Assembly: GCF_003051055.1 (NCBI RefSeq)
Contig: NZ_QAON01000013.1
Coordinates: forward strand, 46,338-110,337
DNA from: Agitococcus lubricus
Lineage (GTDB): Bacteria > Pseudomonadota > Gammaproteobacteria > Pseudomonadales > Moraxellaceae
Reading direction: 5' to 3'
DNA: 64,000 nucleotides
A program made the translations under genes and the position numbers. Of this stretch, positions 9,071 to 15,966 are shown piece by piece (the first letter of the stretch is position 1; every line of letters starts with the position of its first letter). The notes beneath the pieces are model-generated. The model ran no database searches and had not been told where the DNA came from. It saw only the letters and a list, made by a program, of their open reading frames with translations.

Positions 9071-10058
9071 ACAACGAGGTGTTGCCTTACTTACGGTATT
9101 ATTAGTGGTGGCGATGGCAACGATTTTGGCTGTGGCAATGGTAAAAAGTCAGCAGAGTTTTTTAAGGCGTTCAAGTAGTGTGTTTAGTCAAGACCAAGCC
9201 TACCTATATACCTTGGGTGCAGAATCATTTGCCAAATCGATTATTCAAGAAGACAAAGATAACGACCAAAATAAAACCAATCCACAAGATGCATTGAACG
9301 AAAATTGGGCAAAACGCGTGCCGCCTTTTCCTGTGGAAGGGGGCTATGTATTGGCGCAAATAGACGATTTACAAGCAAAATTTAACCTCAACAACTTGTG
9401 GCAAGAAGGGCAACTCAACACGGCTGCGCTAACGATGTATATGCGTTTATTAGCCTCTTTAGACATCTCTCCGGCATTGGCTTCCCCACTCGTAGATTGG
9501 TTAGACCCTGATAATTTACCTTATGATGGCGATGGTGCCGAGGAAGATTGGTATTTACGCCTTAAGCCTGCTTACCGTACGGCAAATCATGCTCTGGTGA
9601 GTACCTCAGAGTTATTATTGTTGCGGGGTTATACGCCAGAAATTGTTGCCAAACTGCAACCGCATATTACCGCATTGCCCACGTTTACCACGATAAATAT
9701 CAATACTGCTTCGGCAGAGGTCTTGGTTGCAAGTGCTGATAATTTAACATTAAATATGGCAAAAGAATTGGTGAATACCCGTCCTAAAGAAGGCTTTGGG
9801 TCGGTCGAGTTGTTTTTGGCAAATCCTATATTTAGCAATATCAGCGCCGATGAAAAACAAAATATGACTAAAATGTTGGGCGTGCGTACACAATATTTTC
9901 GTGTTCTTGCCGAAGCTGAAATAGACTTAAAGCGTCGCGTCCTCAGTGTGACCATTGCGCGTGATGATAGCTCAACCATTCGTACAATTAGCCGTGATTG
10001 GAGTCAGCAATGGCAAACAGTCACTCAACAAAAATCTCATATTAAAGACACGCCCTAA
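9054..10058 (+). CDS. gspK: Minor pseudopilin GspK
   Basis: I place the start at ATG 9054 (MRIPLKQRG, then VALLTVLLVVAMATILA), which gives a normal prepilin leader; an earlier in-frame ATG at 9027 would add nine residues that spoil the leader. As known for GspK, the usual Glu at mature position 5 is absent (a Thr is seen). The large globular domain follows, including a LVDWLDPDNLPYDGDGAEEDWYL acidic loop consistent with the GspK calcium site. GspK caps the pseudopilus tip. The stop and the gspL start share a TAATG. Confidence 0.93.
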   Translation: MRIPLKQRGVALLTVLLVVAMATILAVAMVKSQQSFLRRSSSVFSQDQAYLYTLGAESFAKSIIQEDKDNDQNKTNPQDALNENWAKRVPPFPVEGGYVLAQIDDLQAKFNLNNLWQEGQLNTAALTMYMRLLASLDISPALASPLVDWLDPDNLPYDGDGAEEDWYLRLKPAYRTANHALVSTSELLLLRGYTPEIVAKLQPHITALPTFTTININTASAEVLVASADNLTLNMAKELVNTRPKEGFGSVELFLANPIFSNISADEKQNMTKMLGVRTQYFRVLAEAEIDLKRRVLSVTIARDDSSTIRTISRDWSQQWQTVTQQKSHIKDTP

Positions 10059-11242
10059 TGGACAATCTATTTATTCGTATTCCAACCTTAGGTGGCTTGT
10101 GGCAGGGCTGGTCTCGCCATGAGCAGACTCTCAAGGCATTGAGCGAAGCAGACTTAGAAGCGCTTATGAGCGCAGGTTTAGCTAATGTCGCGGTGACGGT
10201 ACTCGTCCCGACATCATTGTGTCTATTCTCTGTTGTCCATATCACGCGCCAACAACTCAAGCAATTACAACCCTCAGATATGGCTTTATTGCTCGAAGAC
10301 CAGACTTTAAGCCCTGTTGAGCAACTGCACTGTGTTTGTCGTCCATTGAACGATGAACAAGCCGTGATTGTGGGTATTCAACAGCAAACATTGCAAAGTT
10401 TGTTGGAGCCATTTACGGCAAGTCAATGCCAACTTGTTGCCGCAATTCCTGATATTTTTATGGTACCAAGCCAAGAACATAGTTGGTCGCTGCTGGTCGA
10501 TAATTCCGACTGTTGGTTGCGTATCAATCCACATTTGGGCTTGCGGTTGGAGGCAACGGCAGCAATTGTGTTATTAAATAGTGCTTGGCAGGAGTATCCG
10601 ACGCAGCGTGTGAGTGTATACGGTGATGTCCCAAGTGATGTACAAGCGTGGTTAAGTGCGAAACAAGACTTGACTATTGATGTAGTACCTGCGGTCAACT
10701 GGACACAAGAATTTCAACAATTGAATGCGAAACATGCATTTAATTTGCTGACAGGTAAATTTACAGTAAAAACGGCTTCCTCTTTATCGGGTTATTGGCG
10801 TTATGCGGCTATTTTTGTAGGGATTGCCTTTGCAACACAATTAGCATACGACAGTGCCCGTTTATGGCATTTCAAAAAAGTGGCACAGCAGACCAAAACA
10901 CAAAGTATTCAGCTTTATCAAAGTCTTTTTCCGCAAGAACAGCGTATTGTCAATTTGAAACGCCAAATTGAAAGTCATTTGGCAGAGCGTCAACAAATGG
11001 GACAAGGTTTTATGCCGATTGCAACACGAGTTGGCGAAGTCTTAAATACGCAACAATGGCAAACACAACGTATAGATTTTGATAGTAACGGTTTATTACT
11101 GGAAGTGGATGCCGCGAACTTGACCGAGTTAGATAAATTGCGCCAGCAGTTAAATGCACAAGGCTTAGTGGCGGAAACCTTAAGTGCCAATAGTCAAGGT
11201 ACAGGCATTCGGGGTCGTTTACGTATTAGTGAGAGTAGTTAA
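10058..11242 (+). CDS. gspL: Type II secretion assembly protein GspL
   Basis: This 394-residue bitopic inner-membrane protein has an N-terminal actin-like cytoplasmic domain that in the family binds GspE (about residues 1-240). One membrane span lies near 245-265 (YWRYAAIFVGIAFATQLAYD), and a periplasmic ferredoxin-like domain is at the C-terminus. It links the ATPase to the pseudopilus base together with GspM. It starts inside the TAATG that ends gspK. Confidence 0.9.
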   Translation: MDNLFIRIPTLGGLWQGWSRHEQTLKALSEADLEALMSAGLANVAVTVLVPTSLCLFSVVHITRQQLKQLQPSDMALLLEDQTLSPVEQLHCVCRPLNDEQAVIVGIQQQTLQSLLEPFTASQCQLVAAIPDIFMVPSQEHSWSLLVDNSDCWLRINPHLGLRLEATAAIVLLNSAWQEYPTQRVSVYGDVPSDVQAWLSAKQDLTIDVVPAVNWTQEFQQLNAKHAFNLLTGKFTVKTASSLSGYWRYAAIFVGIAFATQLAYDSARLWHFKKVAQQTKTQSIQLYQSLFPQEQRIVNLKRQIESHLAERQQMGQGFMPIATRVGEVLNTQQWQTQRIDFDSNGLLLEVDAANLTELDKLRQQLNAQGLVAETLSANSQGTGIRGRLRISESS

Positions 11243-11243
11243 T

Positions 11244-11693
11244 ATGCCTGCGATATTAGAAGATTACTTGGCCAAGTTAAGCCCCCGTGACCGTGTAGCC
11301 GTGATAGTGCTAGCGATTTTTGTGGTGATTTCTTGTGTTGGTTTAGCTGTCCTAAAATTACATCGCGCTGCCGATAAAGCACAGCAACAAGCAGAGCAAG
11401 AAAAAGAGCTCTATACATGGTTACAAGCCAGTATGCCGCTGTTGGCGGGTGGGGCGAGTATAAATGGCGGCTCGGTATTAGATACAGTGAGTGCGAGTGC
11501 AGGCGTTACAGGTATTACTATGCAGCGGTTTGAACCTGATGGTGATAGTGTTCGTGTCTGGTTAGAAAATGCGGAGTTTGCCAAGGTGGCGAATTGGTTA
11601 CACTCCTTAAGTCAACAAGGCATTAACGCTCAAGAAGTACATTTTGAGCAAAATAGCAAAGGCTTATCGGTTCGTTTAGTGTTTGGGCGTTAG
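11244..11693 (+). CDS. gspM: Type II secretion protein GspM
   Basis: The start is set at ATG 11244, one base after the gspL stop, giving a 149-residue protein MPAILEDYLAKLSPRDR. The frame is open further upstream but only inside gspL. A single membrane segment (VAVIVLAIFVVISCVGLAVL) follows a short cytoplasmic tail, then a coiled-coil and periplasmic ferredoxin-like fold (EDKI-type WLHSLSQQGINAQEVHFEQ). GspM stabilises GspL in the inner-membrane platform. It is the last gene of the cluster; gspN, gspC and gspD do not follow. Confidence 0.9.
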   Translation: MPAILEDYLAKLSPRDRVAVIVLAIFVVISCVGLAVLKLHRAADKAQQQAEQEKELYTWLQASMPLLAGGASINGGSVLDTVSASAGVTGITMQRFEPDGDSVRVWLENAEFAKVANWLHSLSQQGINAQEVHFEQNSKGLSVRLVFGR

Positions 11694-11702
11694 TTTTATT
11701 TA

Positions 11703-11732
11703 ATCTGACTTTGCTTTTTACCAAAGTCAGAT
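11703..11732. terminator. Convergent hairpin between gspM and the 95-residue gene
   Basis: A perfect 11-bp inverted repeat, ATCTGACTTTG (11703-11713) and CAAAGTCAGAT (11722-11732), has an 8-base loop. It sits between two convergent genes and is a likely bidirectional transcription stop, although the U-tract is weak on both strands. Confidence 0.55.
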
Positions 11733-11750
11733 AGAGGCCGTTTCGCTCAG

Positions 11751-12038
11751 TTAGTTGAAAGTCGCTGTCAGTACTGTGACAAACTCTGCGGAGTTTGGGT
11801 GCTCTTTGGCTAAATCTACAATTGACTTACCTTCGGTATTGACGGCATGTAAATCACGACCTTCTGCTAAAAAATAGACTAAGAAACGTTCAAAGTCGTT
11901 GGCCCGCATATGCTTATAGGCATTATACAAGACGTGAAAGTCAGCATTTTCTCCCAAGGGTGGTTGACGATTTAAGTAGGATTTTACCCGTTCATCGTTC
12001 CATTCTTCGCCAAATTTTGCGGGCTGTGTTAAGGCCAT
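11751..12038 (-). CDS. Small PA4642-like conserved protein
   Basis: This 95-residue soluble protein starts MALTQPAKFGEEWNDERVK. It has the pattern of a small Pseudomonadales family annotated PA4642: a short helical N-terminus, then HVLYNAYKHMRANDFERFLVYFLAEGRDLHAVNTEGKSIVDL. The last part resembles an ankyrin-type helix pair (NTEGKSIVDLAKEHPNSAEFV). No function is established. It stands alone between the convergent gsp operon and minE. Confidence 0.7.
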   Translation of the reverse strand: MALTQPAKFGEEWNDERVKSYLNRQPPLGENADFHVLYNAYKHMRANDFERFLVYFLAEGRDLHAVNTEGKSIVDLAKEHPNSAEFVTVLTATFN

Positions 12039-12162
12039 AATTCACTCTCATGTATCAAAAAGTATCAATAAACAGAACTTTCTACTGCACTTAACAGGAG
12101 CTAAACAACTTTTTAGGATGCTCTGTGTTGATGGTAGTCGTTTAGTGCGAGACTTTAGGTAG

Positions 12163-12191
12163 GAAAAAAGGCCACGTCAAGACGTAGCCTT
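12163..12191 (-). terminator. Rho-independent terminator after minE
   Basis: Read on the minus strand, AAGGCTACGTC pairs with GACGTGGCCTT (one G-T pair) and runs into a T6 tract. It lies 27 bp past the minE stop. Confidence 0.8.
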
Positions 12192-12217
12192 AGATTTTCT
12201 TGCAGGCAAGGGCGGAA

Positions 12218-12496
12218 CTATAAGCTAAGACGTTTATCTTCGGGCAGTGTGATGTCCATTTCAATCACTTCAAGTCCGTCTTTTTGTTGTACCTGTACTT
12301 GTACAGAAGTATCGGGTACAGAGACATATTTACGAACCACAGCCAAAATCTCTTCGCGTAATTGCGGAAGATAGGGGGCTGCACTACCACCACGTCCTTC
12401 GCGTTGATGTGCAACGACCACCATTAAACGCTCTTTAGCGGTTGAGGCAGTATTATTTTTTTTATCACTGCCAAAAATTTTGCGCCAATCCATCAT
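12218..12496 (-). CDS. minE: Cell division topological specificity factor MinE
   Basis: This 92-residue protein is of normal MinE length. The N-terminal anti-MinCD part includes STAKERLMVVVAHQR, the segment that in the family forms the MinD-contact helix. The C-terminal topological-specificity part contains LPQLREEILAVVRKYV and VQVQQKDGLEVIEMDITLPE. MinE displaces MinD-ATP from the membrane and drives its pole-to-pole oscillation so that FtsZ assembles at midcell. It starts 3 bp after minD. Confidence 0.96.
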   Translation of the reverse strand: MMDWRKIFGSDKKNNTASTAKERLMVVVAHQREGRGGSAAPYLPQLREEILAVVRKYVSVPDTSVQVQVQQKDGLEVIEMDITLPEDKRLSL

Positions 12497-12499
12497 GAT

Positions 12500-13309
12500 T
12501 TAGCCCCCTAATAGCCAAGCGAGCAATCCTTTCTTTTCTGGGTTTAAGAAACGATGTGGGCGTTCTTCTCCCAAGAAACGTGCCACGAGGTCGTCATACG
12601 CTAAGCCTGCTTCGCTATTTTTGTCACTAATGACAGGGACACCACCATTAGAAGAAGTCAACACGGCCGCAGATTCAGGGACAACCCCTAGTAAAGGAAT
12701 TGCTAAAATTTCTTTGATATCCTCAACAGACATCATTTCTTGTTTGACCACACGATTAGGATTATAACGTGTTAATACAAGATGCTCTTTAAGACGACCT
12801 TTACCTTGTTCAACTTTTTGAGTTTTACTGGCCAATAAGCCTAAAACGCGGTCGGAGTCACGTACAGAGGAAACTTCAGGGTTAGTGACAACTAAGGCTT
12901 CATCGGCAAAGTACATCGCTAAATGTGCGCCTTTTTCGATACCTGCAGGGGAGTCACAAATAATATATTCAAACTCTTGCTTTAATTCATTTAAGACGCG
13001 TTCTACACCGTCTTGTGTTAAAGCGTCTTTATCACGGGTTTGCGATGCAGCTAAGATATATAAATTTTCGTAGGTTTTATCTTTAATTAATGCCTGTTGT
13101 AATTTGGCTTCCCCATGAATGACATTAACGAAGTCAAAAACAACTCGGCGTTCACAACCCATAATCAAATCTAGATTACGTAAACCGACGTCAAAATCAA
13201 TTACAACGGTTTTATGGCCACGCATAGCAAGACCAGTTGCAAAAGAGGCACTCGTCGTTGTTTTACCAACACCACCTTTACCAGAGGTAACGACAATTAT
13301 TTTGGCCAC
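12500..13309 (-). CDS. minD: Septum site-determining ATPase MinD
   Basis: This 269-residue ParA-like ATPase has the deviant Walker A motif SGKGGVGKTT (residues 9-18), a switch I/II region including DFDVGLRNLD and DSPAG, and a C-terminal amphipathic membrane-targeting helix (EKKGLLAWLLGG). It binds membranes as an ATP dimer and recruits MinC. The start codon is GTG at 13309, with GAGGAAG just upstream. It is followed by minE after 3 bp, but minC lies 347 bp upstream, an unusual separation. Confidence 0.97.
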   Translation of the reverse strand: MAKIIVVTSGKGGVGKTTTSASFATGLAMRGHKTVVIDFDVGLRNLDLIMGCERRVVFDFVNVIHGEAKLQQALIKDKTYENLYILAASQTRDKDALTQDGVERVLNELKQEFEYIICDSPAGIEKGAHLAMYFADEALVVTNPEVSSVRDSDRVLGLLASKTQKVEQGKGRLKEHLVLTRYNPNRVVKQEMMSVEDIKEILAIPLLGVVPESAAVLTSSNGGVPVISDKNSEAGLAYDDLVARFLGEERPHRFLNPEKKGLLAWLLGG

Positions 13310-13656
13310 GGTAATATCTTCCTCGCGTCAAATTCAAGCTTAAGTCTCAGTCTTATACAAACACGACGTATAAGAATGCGTTGGTAGCAGCAATTCTAAC
13401 TCTCAGATATAAGGGATTACCTTATAAAACTGATGGCTATCTGCTATTGTGTCATTATAAAGGCTTGACTGAATATGAAGTATCCAGCAAATTTACAGTT
13501 GATAATGACACATTATGTACATAAATGTAAAAAAAAAATCAATTTATCTGACAAAAAGGCGCATCTATACTAGAATTTAATGTCACTAAATGCCATTCCT
13601 TGAGGGTATTAGCCTTAACACAATAACTAAAAACAAACCTAACACGGCATTCAAGG
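13310..13656 (-). other. Unusual 347-bp gap between minC and minD
   Basis: No open frame here looks coding. The segment is AT-rich, contains a run of ten A at 13529-13538 and a candidate minus-strand promoter (13514-13542), and has no strong hairpin. In most Gram-negative bacteria minC and minD are a few bases apart, so this gap is notable. Confidence 0.55.
13514..13542 (-). promoter_or_regulatory. Candidate sigma-70 promoter for minDE
   Basis: On the minus strand, TTGATT (13542-13537) is followed after 17 bases by TACATA (13519-13514). This would let minDE be transcribed independently of minC. The match is fair rather than strong. Confidence 0.4.
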
Positions 13657-14367
13657 TTACGGTTCTAACAATTCAATGGCTAGATTGCTGTCATCTGAAA
13701 GACGAATCTGGGTCGCTTTACCGCGTAAATTGCTAGGAATTTGGTCTGCAACCATATAAACACCGGCAATTGCAACAAGGTCGGCTTCAAAGCGTCGGCA
13801 AAAAATACGTGCATTCGGATTGCCTGTTGCGCCTGCAATAGCGCGTCCGCGTAAGGTACCATAAACGTGAATACAACCATCTGCAATCAACTCTGCGCCA
13901 GAACTCACAGGTGCCAATACAATTAAGTCACTATTTTCTGCGTAGACTTGTTGACCAGAACGGACAGGGTCTGTGATGAGTTTGGCTGGTAGATTGGGGG
14001 GGGCAGGAGTATTGCTTGGTGTTGTACTTTGGTTGGTTGATGCGGTTCTTGGTCGGCTGACACTTTGGGTATGGTCAGGAGGCATCACAGGTAAGTTGAG
14101 GAGTAGCGCTTGCTCCGTCAAAATACCGTCAGATACGCCCAAGACTTGAATACCTGTCTTACGCAAGGTTTTAACGAGCCAGCTCAAATCAATCAGGTCG
14201 ACAGATTCAATAATGACAGGTAAGCCCTGTTTTAACATCGGATTTTCTAAGGTCAGTTTGGTGAGTTCTTCAACAATCTCTTGTGGATTGGTGGATTGAA
14301 CTCGTAAACGAGATAAGGTTAATACACGTCCCATCAGACGTAAGGCTTTGGTTTCTTCCATTTGCAT
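13657..14367 (-). CDS. minC: Septum site-determining protein MinC
   Basis: This 236-residue FtsZ-assembly inhibitor has an N-terminal MinC domain (about 1-105), a flexible Thr/Pro/Asn-rich linker (near 112-128), and the C-terminal beta-helix dimer/MinD-binding domain with RSGQQVYAENSDLIVLAPVSSGAEL and GCIHVYGTLRGRAIAGATGN. It inhibits FtsZ away from midcell when recruited by MinD. It starts with ATG at 14367, and an alternative ATG lies two codons later. Confidence 0.96.
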   Translation of the reverse strand: MQMEETKALRLMGRVLTLSRLRVQSTNPQEIVEELTKLTLENPMLKQGLPVIIESVDLIDLSWLVKTLRKTGIQVLGVSDGILTEQALLLNLPVMPPDHTQSVSRPRTASTNQSTTPSNTPAPPNLPAKLITDPVRSGQQVYAENSDLIVLAPVSSGAELIADGCIHVYGTLRGRAIAGATGNPNARIFCRRFEADLVAIAGVYMVADQIPSNLRGKATQIRLSDDSNLAIELLEP

Positions 14368-14695
14368 AATTCTTAAATACAGTTATAGCTAGATTGCCAA
14401 CAAGGATAAGCGAGTAATTTTAGACTATTGACCTAGTCATTGGGGTATATGCTAATTCGATTAGCGATTTATATGTCATGCCAATGAGAGACTCAGTTGC
14501 AACAAATGCGCCATTTTTTATATAGCAAGGCATGCAAGGAACCCAGTCTGCCAATGGCTTGATTTTACGCTATTCGGCAAGCGCTTGGCAGCCGTTCTTG
14601 AAAAATTAAATATCTATTATGGGGGGGTAGCACTTATTGACAGGAGAGTATTTGCGCAATAATAGGGCATCTACTCTCATTGAGTGCAATGGTTG
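14368..14695. other. Intergenic region minC / channel-like gene
   Basis: This is 328 bp with no supported gene. It contains a G7 run at 14621-14627 and a weak 7-bp inverted repeat (GAGAGTA 14644-14650, TACTCTC 14672-14678) that may end transcription of the upstream gene. The rest should include the minC promoter, which I could not place. Confidence 0.4.
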
Positions 14696-15760
14696 TTAAG
14701 GCAGGGGTTGGGTTTTATCGGTATTAAGTTTAGCGTCAATCGGATTTTCTATCTCCTGCTGTTCATCAATTTTCCATTGTTGAATGGCGACTTGGGATTT
14801 TATCAATTCGATGGCTTCTACCATAATCGACTCGATAGCATGATCCATTTCAGCATCCGATAGAGTAAAAGTGTCAAAAGCAGCATCTGCAAGGTCTTTC
14901 AGTGCGGCATTATCGGTTTGGCTAAGGTCTTGTAACATATTACGCGTTAAATCATTGACGAGGCTACTCAGCAGTTGTTGCACCTCACTTTCAATCATAT
15001 TGCCAATCAGGGGTAAGCGGCGTTTCATCTGTCGCCATTCACTATTATGGCGAAGGGTGTGTTCAATGGTCTGTGTTAAATAATGAGCAAGTTCTTGTTC
15101 GTGTTGTTGATAGGCACGCGTGGTAAATGCGCCAATACGATTGGCTAGCCAACGACTAATAATTGCTTTATGTGGGACTAACACGTTGGCGCGTAAGTCA
15201 CTCATGACAGGGTTGTTACTACGCAATTCTTTTTGTACACCATCAAGCACATTTAGCACAATACGGTCAGAAATCTCTTCAATGACAATGCCATAATATT
15301 TTTGTGCAGTTTTGATGAGACGCGTTCCTACCACAATAATGCCAAGTGTATGTAAACGATAAAATACGGATACTAACCGTAACAGGCGCAAAAACTGCAA
15401 ACCAGGTAAACACGCTAAAACGTCATACCAATGAATAAAAGGATAAAAAAACCAACGATGATAGGTTTTTCTATAAATAGCCAATAACCAACGTAGACCA
15501 AGTTCTACTAATAAAAAAATCGTGAAAATGGAGTCATAAATAGTGATTTTTTTGTGCCAGTGTTGTTGATAATGCTGGTAAAAATCAGGATGCCACTCAG
15601 AAAATAACAAACCAAAGCCTGTGTACATGAGCAGGGTGTCTATGAGTAATAATATTAGATTGAGAGTAATTAAACCCAAGACAAAGATATCAATTACTAA
15701 CAATGGGGCTTCTTGTTTGTGCTTTTTGAGGGCTTGCCAATTAATGAGCATGGCAATCAT
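14696..15760 (-). CDS. Voltage-sensor-like membrane protein without a pore domain
   Basis: This 354-residue protein has four predicted membrane segments in its first 145 residues: about 20-44, 72-96, 103-120 and 122-145. The last is S4-like, with spaced arginines (FLRLLRLVSVFYRLHTLG, R125, R128, R135), and acidic residues sit in the earlier segments (D24, E86, D113). This pattern resembles an ion-channel voltage-sensor domain. No pore helix or selectivity filter follows; instead there are about 200 residues of hydrophilic helical sequence. It resembles conserved proteins often annotated 'ion transporter'. An alternative start is the ATG at residue 4. Function unknown. Confidence 0.7.
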   Translation of the reverse strand: MIAMLINWQALKKHKQEAPLLVIDIFVLGLITLNLILLLIDTLLMYTGFGLLFSEWHPDFYQHYQQHWHKKITIYDSIFTIFLLVELGLRWLLAIYRKTYHRWFFYPFIHWYDVLACLPGLQFLRLLRLVSVFYRLHTLGIIVVGTRLIKTAQKYYGIVIEEISDRIVLNVLDGVQKELRSNNPVMSDLRANVLVPHKAIISRWLANRIGAFTTRAYQQHEQELAHYLTQTIEHTLRHNSEWRQMKRRLPLIGNMIESEVQQLLSSLVNDLTRNMLQDLSQTDNAALKDLADAAFDTFTLSDAEMDHAIESIMVEAIELIKSQVAIQQWKIDEQQEIENPIDAKLNTDKTQPLP

Positions 15761-15916
15761 GACTCCTATAAGGTTAATTCAGAAGATTAAGTTGACATAA
15801 AATAAACGAGTCTATGCAGCTTAGGCCTTTATTTGCCATAGTAACGAATATAAGAGAATACAATGAAAAGATTGTCTAGCAATGTTGATGTGATAAAAAC
15901 GTGTGCGTATGAAAAT

Positions 15917-15952
15917 GGGTAATTTCTCTGTATAAACAAGGAGAAATCACCC
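15917..15952 (-). terminator. Probable terminator after the DUF349 gene
   Basis: A 12-bp inverted repeat (GGGTAATTTCTC / GAGAAATCACCC, one mismatch) with a 12-base loop lies 14 bp beyond the stop of the gene ending at 15967. On the minus strand it is followed by ATTTTC, a short T-tract. Confidence 0.6.
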
Positions 15953-15966
15953 AAATTTAAGGTGTT

